Assembly (NCBI GenBank): GCA_017415165.1
Contig: JAFQIY010000043.1
Location: 62,001 to 126,000, forward strand
Length of the DNA stretch: 64,000 nucleotides
Direction: 5' to 3'
Source of the DNA: Oscillospiraceae bacterium
Lineage (GTDB): Bacteria; Bacillota; Clostridia; Oscillospirales; Ruminococcaceae
How positions within the stretch are numbered: position 1 is the stretch's first letter; each line of letters starts with the position of its first letter. Under the pieces are notes generated by a model, which was not told where the DNA came from, did not search any database, and saw only the letters and a list, made by a program, of their open reading frames with translations. Of the stretch, positions 35,234 to 44,196 are shown one piece after another. The position numbers and the translations under genes are program-made.

Positions 35234-35407
35234 GGGCAGATATTATTATCCGCCCAAGTTTGTCGAAAAAGTCTTTTCGACAATGAATAATGAATAGTTA
35301 AGGTGTCCGCAAAGCGGACACCTTAACTATTCATTATTCTTTTTTCATTTTTCATTAACCTGTCGAGTTTATCGACAGGTTCAAGGGCAGATATTATATA
35401 TCCGCCC
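35234..35407 (-). repeat. Terminator-flanked hairpin repeat, copy D (inverted, shorter)
   Basis: A 127-bp element (35256-35382), in minus orientation, lies between nearly identical hairpins of 22 and 23 nt (35234-35255 and 35385-35407; GGGCAGATATTA...TATCCGCCC). It has the same end hairpins as copies A-C and a perfect central palindrome around GTCCGC/GCGGAC but lacks the second internal hairpin. The flanking hairpin terminates the minus-strand GH5 gene; the distal copy adjoins the A-run (T-tract on the minus strand). Confidence 0.8.
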
Positions 35408-35419
35408 GTATCTTTTCAA

Positions 35420-36373
35420 TTACAGATATTTCAGAAGTTCATCACGAATTCCGTCAAGCCTTGCATCGGAAAGTCCGAAGTCCATTTCCTTGTAGCTCCA
35501 AGCGCTTCTTGAAATGCCGTGCTTTTCAAATACTGCATTTATGCACTTGAACCATTTCAGTGTATCCTCAGGGGAAACCTTATCAATAACGCCATATTCT
35601 CCGCAGTAGAGATTTGTGTTATTTCTCTTTGCAGCTTCAATTGCCGAAGCAAAAAATTGCTCGAAATATTCCTCTGTAACTCCGCTTTCTTCAAATGAAA
35701 TTCTGTCCTCAGGATTAATCATATCAGTCCAGTAAGCACCCTGATGAGTAAATTTCAGCGGGTCGTAGCTGTGAAAATTATACACCACATTTTCGTCGTA
35801 AGGCTTTGCAAGGTCTTTAACAGCTTCGGCACTGTTATTCCAGTAGCTTCCCACAAGAATAAGCGTGTGCGGTGCAATAGCCCGTATTCTTTTTATGCAG
35901 GTTTCAGCAATAGAATTCCACTTTTCGCTGTACTCTTTATCTGTAACCTCGTTCAGAAGTTCAAATGCAATGCTGTCGGGACGATTTCCGTATCTGAGCG
36001 CAAATTTCTCCCACAGCCTGTAAAATCTCTCCTGCAAATCTTCGCTGTCAAAAAATCCGCTTTCATTTTCTCCGTAATTATCGAAGGAAAATCCTGCTGT
36101 TTTATGCAGGTCAAGGACAGCGTTCAGTCCGAATTTTGCGCACAATTCAAATGCACGGTCAATTCTTTCAAACCCGTCATTTTTATATGTACCATCGGAA
36201 TTTTCGAATATATTGTAGTCAACAGGTATTCTGACGTGGTCTACCTTCCAGCTGCTTATTTTTTCAAAATCAGACTCTGTAATAAAGTTGTTCAGTCTGT
36301 CTACGCTGTAGTCGCACTGTGAAAACCATCCGCCGAGGTTTACACCCTTATGAAAGCTTTTGCCTTTTAACAT
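35420..36373 (-). CDS. GH5 endoglucanase-type glycoside hydrolase, no signal peptide
   Basis: The 317-residue protein is a bare GH5 (beta/alpha)8 barrel: GVNLGGWFSQCDY, HVRIPVDYN, VLDLHKTAG, the acid/base Glu in FELLNEVT, YNFHSYDPLKF, the nucleophile Glu in LYCGEYGV and a final WSYKEMDFGL. There is no signal peptide or carbohydrate-binding module, so it acts in the cytoplasm on imported beta-glucan or cello-oligosaccharides. It is divergent from the GH16 lipoprotein gene, with near-mirror promoters between them. Confidence 0.9.
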   Translation of the reverse strand: MLKGKSFHKGVNLGGWFSQCDYSVDRLNNFITESDFEKISSWKVDHVRIPVDYNIFENSDGTYKNDGFERIDRAFELCAKFGLNAVLDLHKTAGFSFDNYGENESGFFDSEDLQERFYRLWEKFALRYGNRPDSIAFELLNEVTDKEYSEKWNSIAETCIKRIRAIAPHTLILVGSYWNNSAEAVKDLAKPYDENVVYNFHSYDPLKFTHQGAYWTDMINPEDRISFEESGVTEEYFEQFFASAIEAAKRNNTNLYCGEYGVIDKVSPEDTLKWFKCINAVFEKHGISRSAWSYKEMDFGLSDARLDGIRDELLKYL

Positions 36374-36428
36374 AATTCATCGTTCCTTTCAGAGTTTATG
36401 CTTTTAATATAGCATATCACATTTGTAA

Positions 36429-36517
36429 TTAATATCATAAACTTGTTCGTTATGTCAAAATATTGTCACAAAAACAACAACAAATAATTGACATATACAA
36501 CAAAAATATGATATTAT
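36429..36517. promoter_or_regulatory. Mirror-image divergent promoters of GH5 and GH16
   Basis: Plus promoter: TTGACA (36488-36493), 18 bp, TATTAT (36512-36517). Minus promoter: TTGACA (36453-36458), 18 bp, TATTAA (36429-36434). Both follow the same pattern, TTGACATA-N3-AACAA-N3-TATGATATTA, identical at 23 of 29 positions, so the two genes are probably controlled together by one factor. Confidence 0.7.
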
Positions 36518-36569
36518 CAGATTGTGAAAAGTATTATAATTATGTCATAAACAATTCGGAGGTAATTTT

Positions 36570-37349
36570 ATGAAAACTATAAAAATTATTCCAGCACTTC
36601 TGACAGCAGCAATGATATTTACAGCCTGCGGAAATGGGGCAGATGAAACTGTATCTGAAATCAATACGGAAGCTGTTGTTACAGAAAAAATTGATGACGG
36701 TTCAGCTTATGCCGAATTCACAAGCGGTATGCCCGCAGGATGGGAATGTGCTGACGGCTGGACAAACGGCAGTATGTTCAACGTTACCTGGCGAAAGGAC
36801 AACGTTACTTTCAATGACGGAAAAATGCAGCTGATAATTGACAAGGATTTGCTTGAAACAGATGGTATACCCTATGCGGGCGGAGAATTCCGAAGCACCG
36901 GATTTTACGGCTACGGACGATATGAGGTGTCGATGAAAGCAATAAAGAACAACGGCGTGGTTTCGTCTTTCTTTACATATACAGGACCTTCTGACGGAAA
37001 TCCCTGGGACGAAATTGATGTTGAAATTCTCGGCAAGGACACAACAAAGGTTCAGTTCAACTATTTTACGGACAGCAAGGGTAACCACGAGTATATGCAC
37101 GACCTTGGCTTTGATGCATCGGAGGATTTCCATACTTACGCATTTGAGTGGCACAAGGACAAAATTGTCTGGTTTGTTGACGGTGTTGAGGTTTACAGCG
37201 CACAGGAAAATATTCCTGTCACAGAAGGCAAGATTATGATGAATGCCTGGTGCGGAACAGGCGTTGACGGCTGGCTTAATGCATTTGACGATACAAATAT
37301 GCCCCTTACGGCAGAATATGAATGGGTAAGATTTACACCTTTTGAATAA
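36570..37349 (+). CDS. GH16 beta-glucanase lipoprotein (lichenase type)
   Basis: The 259-residue protein has a lipobox (FTAC, Cys20), a short linker and one GH16 domain with the catalytic motif DEIDVEILG at about residue 147 (nucleophile and acid/base Glu), plus [19 protein letters not shown] and [19 protein letters not shown]. It would cut mixed-linkage or beta-1,3-glucan at the cell surface. An AraC gene follows 21 bases later. Confidence 0.92.
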   Translation: MKTIKIIPALLTAAMIFTACGNGADETVSEINTEAVVTEKIDDGSAYAEFTSGMPAGWECADGWTNGSMFNVTWRKDNVTFNDGKMQLIIDKDLLETDGIPYAGGEFRSTGFYGYGRYEVSMKAIKNNGVVSSFFTYTGPSDGNPWDEIDVEILGKDTTKVQFNYFTDSKGNHEYMHDLGFDASEDFHTYAFEWHKDKIVWFVDGVEVYSAQENIPVTEGKIMMNAWCGTGVDGWLNAFDDTNMPLTAEYEWVRFTPFE

Positions 37350-37370
37350 AATATAATCGGGAGGTATTTT

Positions 37371-38102
37371 ATGAACGTAAATAAAAAGCTGTCCCACGTT
37401 GAATTTCTTAATCGTGAATACAACATTTCGCATCTTTCATATGAACGTGAAATGGCGTTTTTCAACAGCATAAAGGAAGGCAATCCCGAAGAAGCGGCAC
37501 GTCTGTTCAAGCCGTTCAACAGCGAAGATATGGGCAGGCTGAGTGATGACAGCCTGCGTAATCTGAAATATCATCTGATTATAACGGTTGCTTTCATTAC
37601 ACGCTATTGTATCGAAGGCGGTATGGAGATGGAAGCGGCATACAATCTGAGCGATATATATATCCGCAGTATTGACAAGTGCCGTACCGAGGAAGAAATC
37701 AATCTGCTTCATCACGAGGTTGTTGACGACTATGCACAGAGGATGAATATTATCCGCAAACAGAACCGTTACCCTAAAGCGGTTACGATATGTCTGGACT
37801 ATATTTATGATAATCTGCACCGTAAAATATCGCTGGAAAAGCTTGCGGAAACCGTTTCGTTAAGTCCTGCCTATCTGTCAAAGCTGTTTCATAAGGAAAC
37901 GGGTATGACTGTTTCGGGGTACATAACTAAAAAGCGTATTGAAGCAGCCGCAAATATGCTGAAATTTTCGGATTATTCCTGCCTTGAAATTTCGGAGTAT
38001 CTTTGTTTCAGTTCAGAAAGCCATTTTATACAGGTGTTCAAAAAGCAGACAGGGTATACCCCTAAAACTTACCGTGAGAAATTTTTCAGGAGTAAGGTAT
38101 AA
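37371..38102 (+). CDS. AraC-family transcriptional regulator
   Basis: The 243-residue protein has a helical N-terminal part of about 130 residues without a cupin and a C-terminal double helix-turn-helix (ISLEKLAETVSLSPAYLSKL, then SCLEISEYLCFSSESHFIQV and the KKQTGYTPKTYREKF signature). It is co-transcribed with GH16 and is the likely regulator of the GH5/GH16 divergent promoters. Confidence 0.88.
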   Translation: MNVNKKLSHVEFLNREYNISHLSYEREMAFFNSIKEGNPEEAARLFKPFNSEDMGRLSDDSLRNLKYHLIITVAFITRYCIEGGMEMEAAYNLSDIYIRSIDKCRTEEEINLLHHEVVDDYAQRMNIIRKQNRYPKAVTICLDYIYDNLHRKISLEKLAETVSLSPAYLSKLFHKETGMTVSGYITKKRIEAAANMLKFSDYSCLEISEYLCFSSESHFIQVFKKQTGYTPKTYREKFFRSKV

Positions 38103-38111
38103 ATGTATTAA

Positions 38112-38348
38112 ACCGCCGCAGTTACCATACTGCGGCGGTGAGCCTGTCGATAAAGTCGACAGGCTAATAAAAAATGAATAAAGAATAATGAATAGTGAAT
38201 AATTAAGGTGTCCGCTTTGCGGACATTTTTAATCTTATTGCCGAAGGCAATTCCTTAATTATTCATTATTCAATATTCAATATTCACTATTCATTGTCGA
38301 AAAGGGTTTTCGACAAACTGACCGCCGCAGTTACCATACTGCGGCGGT
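38112..38348 (+). repeat. Terminator-flanked hairpin repeat, copy C
   Basis: A 181-bp element (38140-38320) lies between identical 28-nt hairpins (38112-38139 and 38321-38348; ACCGCCGCAG...CTGCGGCGGT). The hairpin belongs to the family also found uninterrupted at 25809. Only the distal copy continues into the T-rich tail. 38349-38458 holds nothing else recognisable. Confidence 0.82.
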
Positions 38349-38458
38349 TTAACTATATCTTTAATTACAGCACGTTTCTCAATTATGGATGGATTTCGAT
38401 GTAATTTTATTGAAGCAGCTTATAGCTGATTTTTCAGCGGCGTTTTATGGTATGTTTA

Positions 38459-40771
38459 TTAGTGGCACTGAATATTTTCGTCTCCGTAAAAGCCTCCCCG
38501 TGTACCCGTGGCAATGTAAACTCTGCCTTTGATGCGGAAGTCGCCGTCCATTGAAACGATAGTTCCGAACATCTGTGAGGAGGTATTGATTTTTGCCCAG
38601 CCTTCTCCGCTGTCAGGACTTTTCCAGAATCCGTATTCGCCGAAAATTCTGCCGCAGATAAACAGGGCAGGTTCGTTTTCGCTGTTCCCGATGCCGAAAC
38701 CGACAGCCTTGACGAAATCGCTGCTTTCCGTAATTCTTTCGGCACGGACACAATCTTCGCCGAAACACAGCTTCCATAAGCCGTGTTCGCACAGTGCTGC
38801 ATAGCAGACACCTTCACAGTTCGGAATAAAGCGTATTTCCACGCCCTTGTAGCCGTCAATGCCTGACATATTGCATAAGGGAAATTCTTTAGGTACGGAA
38901 AGCTGACGGAAGCTTGCACCGCTGTCAGTGCTGAGGTAAAGCTGTCCGTTTTCACCGAAACCGTAGGCTTTGTTCTTGTTGATACGGTCGGCAAAAAGCT
39001 TTATGTGCAGGTCACCTTCGGAAATGTCGTTTCCCTGTAAATCATATATTTTTATTTTGCTGAAAATTTTTTCGTCAATATTGTATCTGACCGCACAGAA
39101 ACAAGGCAGCTTCATATGTTCATAGGCAAGCGTCCAAAGGATAGTTTTTCCGTCGGAGGATATCGCCGCCCAACCGCTGTTTACATTAGGCTTATTTATC
39201 CGCTCGGAAGCTTCATCAAGTTTGTGAGAAATACCTGTCGGATAACCGATATGTGTAAAGCTTTCTCCGCCGTTTTTGGTAAGAATTACACCGCCCTTTG
39301 TTTCGCCTGTCCAGTTTCCTCTTGCTGTTGTAATAAAGGTATCGGGATTGTTCTGTACGAAATCAGCGTTCAGGCAGGTTATGTAACGGTCACTGTTTTC
39401 GTTTGCGAAGGAATTTTCACAAGGCTTGTCAAGGTCGTCAAACACAAATCCGCCCAAATCTCCCACAAGGTCGATAACCTTGTTTTTCCCTGACGGCAGA
39501 GCATATATGTTCATATGCACGGTTTCTTCAACACCGCTGCAAAGGGTTGAAACGAAGCTTTTTCCCGTTGTAAGCCCATTCAGCGTAAAAATTCCAGTGC
39601 CCGTGTTTATTACCGCAAAATCAGGGTTGAACGGGTCAATCCGCAGACAGCTCATCCAGTGGAGCGGAATACGCTTTCCGTTGTATTCAGACTTCAGATA
39701 AGGTACATCAACACGGAATCGTTCAATATCGGTACTTGTTATTGTTTCGTAGCTTTTACCGTTATCGCAGGAGATAAAAATACTGTCACCGTGCCCGCCC
39801 ACAGAGCAGACCGCAATAACATTTCCGTGTACATCAACTCCGCCCAGTCCAAAGGGAAGCCATCTTTCGGCATTTACATCCGTAAATCCGCTGAGTATCG
39901 GTGTTAAGTCCTTGTCAAAGTAAAGCTTTCCGTCTGAAATGGTGTATCGGTATAATCTTCCGTCGAAGCCTCCGCCATTGTCGCAGGCAAAATCATTCCA
40001 GCGTCCCCAGGGATTTCCGTGGAAGGAATGGGTGAAGCTGATATATACATTATTTTCGTCAGATGCAATTGAGTAGGGGACAAATCCGCAATGCGAACAG
40101 CGTTCATCATCAATCGGAGCAGGTATGTCAAGCTTTTCAAAGCTTTTGCCGAAATCATAGCTTGCGTAAAGCGTGTGTCCTCGATTATTTCCGTCAGCGG
40201 TAGTTTCACCTGTGCAGGAAACAAGCATTATCTTCGTACCCTTCGGAAAGTATACAAAAACAATATTTTCTTCACAGAAATCAAGCTTTGTCCAGCTTTC
40301 GCCGTTATCCGCAGACTGCCACAGACCCTCACCCTGACTGCCGAAGAAAAGAGTATCGTTTTTGTATGCAAGTCTTTCGGCAGATGAACGTGCAGGAGCA
40401 TTTCCGTTACAGCAGAATGGTACAGCCTTTTCTATAAAGCTTTCGCCGTAATTATCTGAAATGAGCAAAGCGGACTTCCCGTGAGGAAAGCCTTTTCTGT
40501 TGTTTCCGCACATTGCATACAGCATATTCGGCGTGTCCTCGTCAAGTGCAAGAGAAAGCGGCAGAGCAAGATAACGCTTGTATTCTGTTATCCAGTCTGC
40601 AAGAGAGTGCCAGCTGTGACTGTTAAAATCAAAGCGGTAAATTCCGCCGATGTCGGTGCGTGCGTACAGAATATTTTTTGTATTCGGATGAAAGACAAAG
40701 CCTGTTACAAAGCCTCCTCCCGGGACGGAAAGGCTGTGATAGTTATATCTGATATCGTCAAGTCGTTTCAT
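38459..40771 (-). CDS. GH74-like xyloglucanase, no signal peptide
   Basis: The 770-residue protein is a double seven-bladed propeller of the GH74 type: the first blade carries YARTDIGGIYRFD with the catalytic Asp, followed by many SDNGESW / STDSGASF Asp-box repeats and the GLGGVDVHGN segment. Members hydrolyse xyloglucan or its oligosaccharides; most known ones are secreted, but no signal peptide is present here and the start ATG 40771 has a GGAGG site. It is divergent from an alpha-xylosidase-like GH31 gene, which supports a xyloglucan role. Confidence 0.85.
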   Translation of the reverse strand: MKRLDDIRYNYHSLSVPGGGFVTGFVFHPNTKNILYARTDIGGIYRFDFNSHSWHSLADWITEYKRYLALPLSLALDEDTPNMLYAMCGNNRKGFPHGKSALLISDNYGESFIEKAVPFCCNGNAPARSSAERLAYKNDTLFFGSQGEGLWQSADNGESWTKLDFCEENIVFVYFPKGTKIMLVSCTGETTADGNNRGHTLYASYDFGKSFEKLDIPAPIDDERCSHCGFVPYSIASDENNVYISFTHSFHGNPWGRWNDFACDNGGGFDGRLYRYTISDGKLYFDKDLTPILSGFTDVNAERWLPFGLGGVDVHGNVIAVCSVGGHGDSIFISCDNGKSYETITSTDIERFRVDVPYLKSEYNGKRIPLHWMSCLRIDPFNPDFAVINTGTGIFTLNGLTTGKSFVSTLCSGVEETVHMNIYALPSGKNKVIDLVGDLGGFVFDDLDKPCENSFANENSDRYITCLNADFVQNNPDTFITTARGNWTGETKGGVILTKNGGESFTHIGYPTGISHKLDEASERINKPNVNSGWAAISSDGKTILWTLAYEHMKLPCFCAVRYNIDEKIFSKIKIYDLQGNDISEGDLHIKLFADRINKNKAYGFGENGQLYLSTDSGASFRQLSVPKEFPLCNMSGIDGYKGVEIRFIPNCEGVCYAALCEHGLWKLCFGEDCVRAERITESSDFVKAVGFGIGNSENEPALFICGRIFGEYGFWKSPDSGEGWAKINTSSQMFGTIVSMDGDFRIKGRVYIATGTRGGFYGDENIQCH

Positions 40772-40805
40772 TGTATCCTCCGTGTAAACAATTACATTTT
40801 ATGAT

Positions 40806-40834
40806 ATTGTAGCATTTATGTTAATATGTGTCAA
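40806..40834 (-). promoter_or_regulatory. Promoter of GH74
   Basis: Minus strand TTGACA (40829-40834), 17 bp, TACAAT (40806-40811). TGTCAA and TTGACA at 40829 and 40843 form a short inverted repeat that may be an operator. Confidence 0.75.
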
Positions 40835-40865
40835 TACAAAGGTTGACAATTTTAATACAATATTA

Positions 40866-40894
40866 TTGCAATTTGACAGAATGTGTGTTACTAT
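40866..40894 (+). promoter_or_regulatory. Promoter of GH31
   Basis: TTGCAA (40866-40871), 17 bp, TACTAT (40889-40894), 28 bases before the start codon. Confidence 0.6.
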
Positions 40895-40922
40895 TAAAAA
40901 AATAAACAGCGGAGGTATTGCT

Positions 40923-42989
40923 ATGAGCGTTTATGCTGAAAACAACCGACTTGTAATCAGAAACGGAAATTCACAGGTGTGGATTGAGCCATGGGGTGAA
41001 AACTCCCTGCGTGTAAGAATGACAGCCGAGCCTGAAATGGATAAGCACGACTGGGCTTTGTGCGAGCCTGTGAAGGAGTGCAGGGCTGAAATCCGAAAGG
41101 AAATCGTTGACACAACTGACCCGTGGTACAAAAGCGATGAGTATGCTCATTACCATCAGACAGGTGACAATTATTACATAACAAACGGCAAGATTACCGC
41201 AAAGGTTGACTATGAAGGGCAAATCAGCTATTATAATCAGCACGGAAAGCTTCTTACTGAGGAATACTGGCGCAACAGAAACCGTCTTAACAGATATTGT
41301 ACTTCTCTCAGACTTCCTGCAAGAGTGCTGAAATGCAGCAAGGGCGGCACTGATTATGAGCTTACCGCACGCTTTGAAGCTTATGACGACGAAAAGATTT
41401 TCGGTATGGGTCAGTATCAGGAAAAGCACCTTGACAAGAAGGGCGCATCACTGGAGCTTGCTCATCGTAATTCACAGTCAAGCGTGCCGTTTTTCCTTTC
41501 AAGCAGGGGCTACGGTTTTTTGTGGAATAATCCTGCTGTCGGCAATGTAACCTTCGGTACAAACAAAACCGAGTGGTACGCTAAATCCACACAAAAGCTG
41601 GACTATTTTATTACAGCAGGTGATACTCCTGCCGAAATTGAAAAGAATTACACCGCCGCTGTGGGCAGAGCACCGAGAATGCCCGAATACGGTCTTGGTT
41701 ACTGGCAGTGCAAGCTTCGCTACAGAAATCAGGAGGAGCTTCTTGCTGTTGCGAGAGAGCATAAGCGCAGAGGACTTCCAATGGATGCAATTGTTGTGGA
41801 CTTCTTCCACTGGACAAGACAGGGCGATTTCAAGTTTGAACCCCGCGACTGGCCTGACCCCGACGCAATGGTCAGGGAGCTTAAAGAGCTTGGGATTGAA
41901 ACGGTTGTATCCGTATGGCCTACCATTGATGAGAAAAGCGAAAACTTCGGTGAAATGGCTGACAAGGGATATCTTGTTTCAACGGACAGAGCAAACGGTC
42001 TGCATATGACCTGGATGGGCAATACGGTTTTCTTTGACGCAACAAATCCGGGTGCACAGAAATTTGTATGGGAGAAATGCAGGGAAAATTACTACAAAAA
42101 GGGTATCCGCACATTCTGGCTTGACGAGGCTGAGCCTGAGTACGACTCATACGAGTTCGACATTTACCGCTACTATGCAGGTACAGCTTTGCAGTGCACC
42201 AACATCTATCCGCTTATGTACGCAAAGGGCTTCTGGGACGGTCTGAAAGCGGAGGGCGAGCAGGACGTGCTCAGCCTTGTACGCTGTGCGTGGGTAGGCA
42301 GTCAGAAGTATGGTGTGCTTGCTTGGTCGGGGGATATACATTCCTCCTTCCGTGCAATGCGTGAACAGCTTCAGGCAGGTCTTAATATGGCTATCGCAGG
42401 TATCCCTTGGTGGACCTCGGACATCGGCGGCTTTATGGGCGGTGACATTTCCGACCCAAGCTTCAGGGAATTGCTTGTACGCTGGTTCCAGTGGGGCGCA
42501 TTCAATCCTGTGTTCCGTATGCACGGCGAAAGAAGTCCGTGGTATGAGCGTGAACAGGAATATATCAACGGAGTCCGTCAGATTACCTCGGGACAGGATA
42601 ACGAGGTGTGGAGCTTCGGCGAGGATAACTACGAGATACTGAAAAAATATCTGTTTATCAGAGAAAAGCTTCGCCCGTACATCAGAAATGCAATGGATGA
42701 GTGCAGTGAAAACGGTACACCGATAATGCGTCCGATTTTCTATGATTTCTATGGTGATAAAAACGCTTGGAACGTTGAGGACGAGTATATGTTCGGCAGC
42801 GATATTCTTGTTGCACCGATTATGGAGGAGGGTGCAAGAGAACGTACCGTATACCTCCCTGAGGGTGAAAAGTGGACTGATGCGTACACAAAGAAAACCT
42901 ATGACGGAGGAAAGCTTGTTACTGTTCCTGCACCTATTGATATTATTCCTGTTTTCACAAGGGGTAATTCCGAATTTGATATTTATTAA
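40923..42989 (+). CDS. GH31 glycosidase, probable alpha-xylosidase
   Basis: The 688-residue protein has the GH31 N-terminal beta-sandwich and a catalytic barrel with the nucleophile Asp in TFWLDEAEPE, the acid/base Asp in AWSGDIHSSF and the WWTSDIGGF substrate loop. The EAEPE form is typical of alpha-xylosidases rather than alpha-glucosidases. No signal peptide. With the divergent GH74 gene it would remove xylose side chains from imported xyloglucan oligosaccharides. ATG 40923 follows GGAGG; an upstream extension has no ribosome site. Confidence 0.88.
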   Translation: MSVYAENNRLVIRNGNSQVWIEPWGENSLRVRMTAEPEMDKHDWALCEPVKECRAEIRKEIVDTTDPWYKSDEYAHYHQTGDNYYITNGKITAKVDYEGQISYYNQHGKLLTEEYWRNRNRLNRYCTSLRLPARVLKCSKGGTDYELTARFEAYDDEKIFGMGQYQEKHLDKKGASLELAHRNSQSSVPFFLSSRGYGFLWNNPAVGNVTFGTNKTEWYAKSTQKLDYFITAGDTPAEIEKNYTAAVGRAPRMPEYGLGYWQCKLRYRNQEELLAVAREHKRRGLPMDAIVVDFFHWTRQGDFKFEPRDWPDPDAMVRELKELGIETVVSVWPTIDEKSENFGEMADKGYLVSTDRANGLHMTWMGNTVFFDATNPGAQKFVWEKCRENYYKKGIRTFWLDEAEPEYDSYEFDIYRYYAGTALQCTNIYPLMYAKGFWDGLKAEGEQDVLSLVRCAWVGSQKYGVLAWSGDIHSSFRAMREQLQAGLNMAIAGIPWWTSDIGGFMGGDISDPSFRELLVRWFQWGAFNPVFRMHGERSPWYEREQEYINGVRQITSGQDNEVWSFGEDNYEILKKYLFIREKLRPYIRNAMDECSENGTPIMRPIFYDFYGDKNAWNVEDEYMFGSDILVAPIMEEGARERTVYLPEGEKWTDAYTKKTYDGGKLVTVPAPIDIIPVFTRGNSEFDIY

Positions 42990-42997
42990 TGTAAAAC

Positions 42998-43057
42998 TGC
43001 GGCGGCAAGGTTGACAAGGATACGCTTAGCGAATGGATTAAGGAGCTTGGTGTGTAA
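42998..43057 (+). pseudogene. 3' gene remnant after GH31
   Basis: Nineteen codons ending GKVDKDTLSEWIKELGV-stop begin nine bases after the GH31 stop without a start codon. They match the tail at 17089-17142 (46 of 54 bases, mainly synonymous differences). A gene end was left here when the neighbourhood was rearranged. Confidence 0.5.
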
Positions 43058-43083
43058 TATAACATTCTGAAAGGACGATAAAT

Positions 43084-44181
43084 ATGGGCGATAATCTCTT
43101 TGTTGAGTTTGACAATGAGATTAAGAGCAGAGAAAAAGCTATAAAATATGCTGAAGAGCATGCTTATGAGCTTATTGCTGCAAGGGAGAATTGCGGGAAA
43201 GTTGTTTATTCCACATATGGATATAGTCTTGGGGTGGCTTGTCCTGATTTGATAAATCACCGAGTTATAGGTGGTCATAAAAGAGGGCGTGTTATCAAAA
43301 GTATAGAAGGTGTAGACGATTATTCCATAATAGGTTATGACAGTAAAGGAAAACTTGTTCATTACACGAATGTAAATTCATTCGGTACGGAAGAAGCGTA
43401 CTTTGTTTTTGAACTTGAAAATTATATATGGGCAGTAACATTGTTTACGGATAAGAGTAAGGATTATTTCGGTAAATTTGCTTATCTGAATGTAATCAAA
43501 TTCAGGTTTGATGAACGAGGTCGTATATTATTATATGCATCTATAGGAAAGGGTTCGTTGGATATGAACAGGTATGAATATCCCGACAATGAAAATGAAC
43601 CGATAATATGTAGGAAATATCATTATGTTCCGGGTCTGTATCAATCAAGCAAGGACATCCCCGCAGGTTATGAACATTCGCCTATGTCTATTGATTTGTA
43701 CGAGATTTCGCCTGATATGAAGGTTATTCGTGATTACTACAAATCAGGGGAAGAATTTGTTTTCAGACGCGAAATATGCTCAAAGGGCAAAAAATCCGCA
43801 AAGCCTAAAATTGCCGAGGACAGCTATGAACGTCTTGCTGAATGGCTTGACAAGGAGCTTGAGAAGGATATTCCGACCGATGGCGGAGTCTACTTTGATA
43901 TATTCAGCGAAACGGAGGACGGCTTCGGCTTGTCGCTGTGCATAACGGAGGATTTCACACCCGATGATGACGATTGGGGCTGTTATGTGAAATACAGTTC
44001 AGATATGCATATGGTAAGCACCAACGGAGAAATGGAGTGGGAGGACGTGCTGAAAAACGTTGTACGTCTGCTGAAAAAATATCTCCGAAGCGGTGAAAAG
44101 CGTGCGCTGCTGAAAAAGTATAAGGGCGTGGGAACAGCCTACTCCGACAGCGATATTGAGTATATCTATGTTAAGAAATAA
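43084..44181 (+). CDS. Hypothetical soluble protein
   Basis: The 365-residue protein has no signal peptide and no domain I recognise. The N-terminal half is strand-rich (VDDYSIIGYDSKGKLVHYTN, YFVFELENYIWAVTLFTD); the C-terminal part is more charged (ERLAEWLDKELEKDIPTDGG, EWEDVLKNVVRLLKKYLRSG). ATG 43084 follows GAAAGGA. A PIN-like gene follows 15 bases later, so they are probably co-transcribed. Confidence 0.65.
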   Translation: MGDNLFVEFDNEIKSREKAIKYAEEHAYELIAARENCGKVVYSTYGYSLGVACPDLINHRVIGGHKRGRVIKSIEGVDDYSIIGYDSKGKLVHYTNVNSFGTEEAYFVFELENYIWAVTLFTDKSKDYFGKFAYLNVIKFRFDERGRILLYASIGKGSLDMNRYEYPDNENEPIICRKYHYVPGLYQSSKDIPAGYEHSPMSIDLYEISPDMKVIRDYYKSGEEFVFRREICSKGKKSAKPKIAEDSYERLAEWLDKELEKDIPTDGGVYFDIFSETEDGFGLSLCITEDFTPDDDDWGCYVKYSSDMHMVSTNGEMEWEDVLKNVVRLLKKYLRSGEKRALLKKYKGVGTAYSDSDIEYIYVKK

Positions 44182-44196
44182 GGTGTAAAATACAAG

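Noticed and set aside
17160-38348. CRISPR array or group II intron as explanation of the repeats
   Set aside because: There are only four dispersed copies with no spacers, no reverse transcriptase and no domain V-like GAGC/GTTC structure; lengths of 127-181 bp are too short for an intron.
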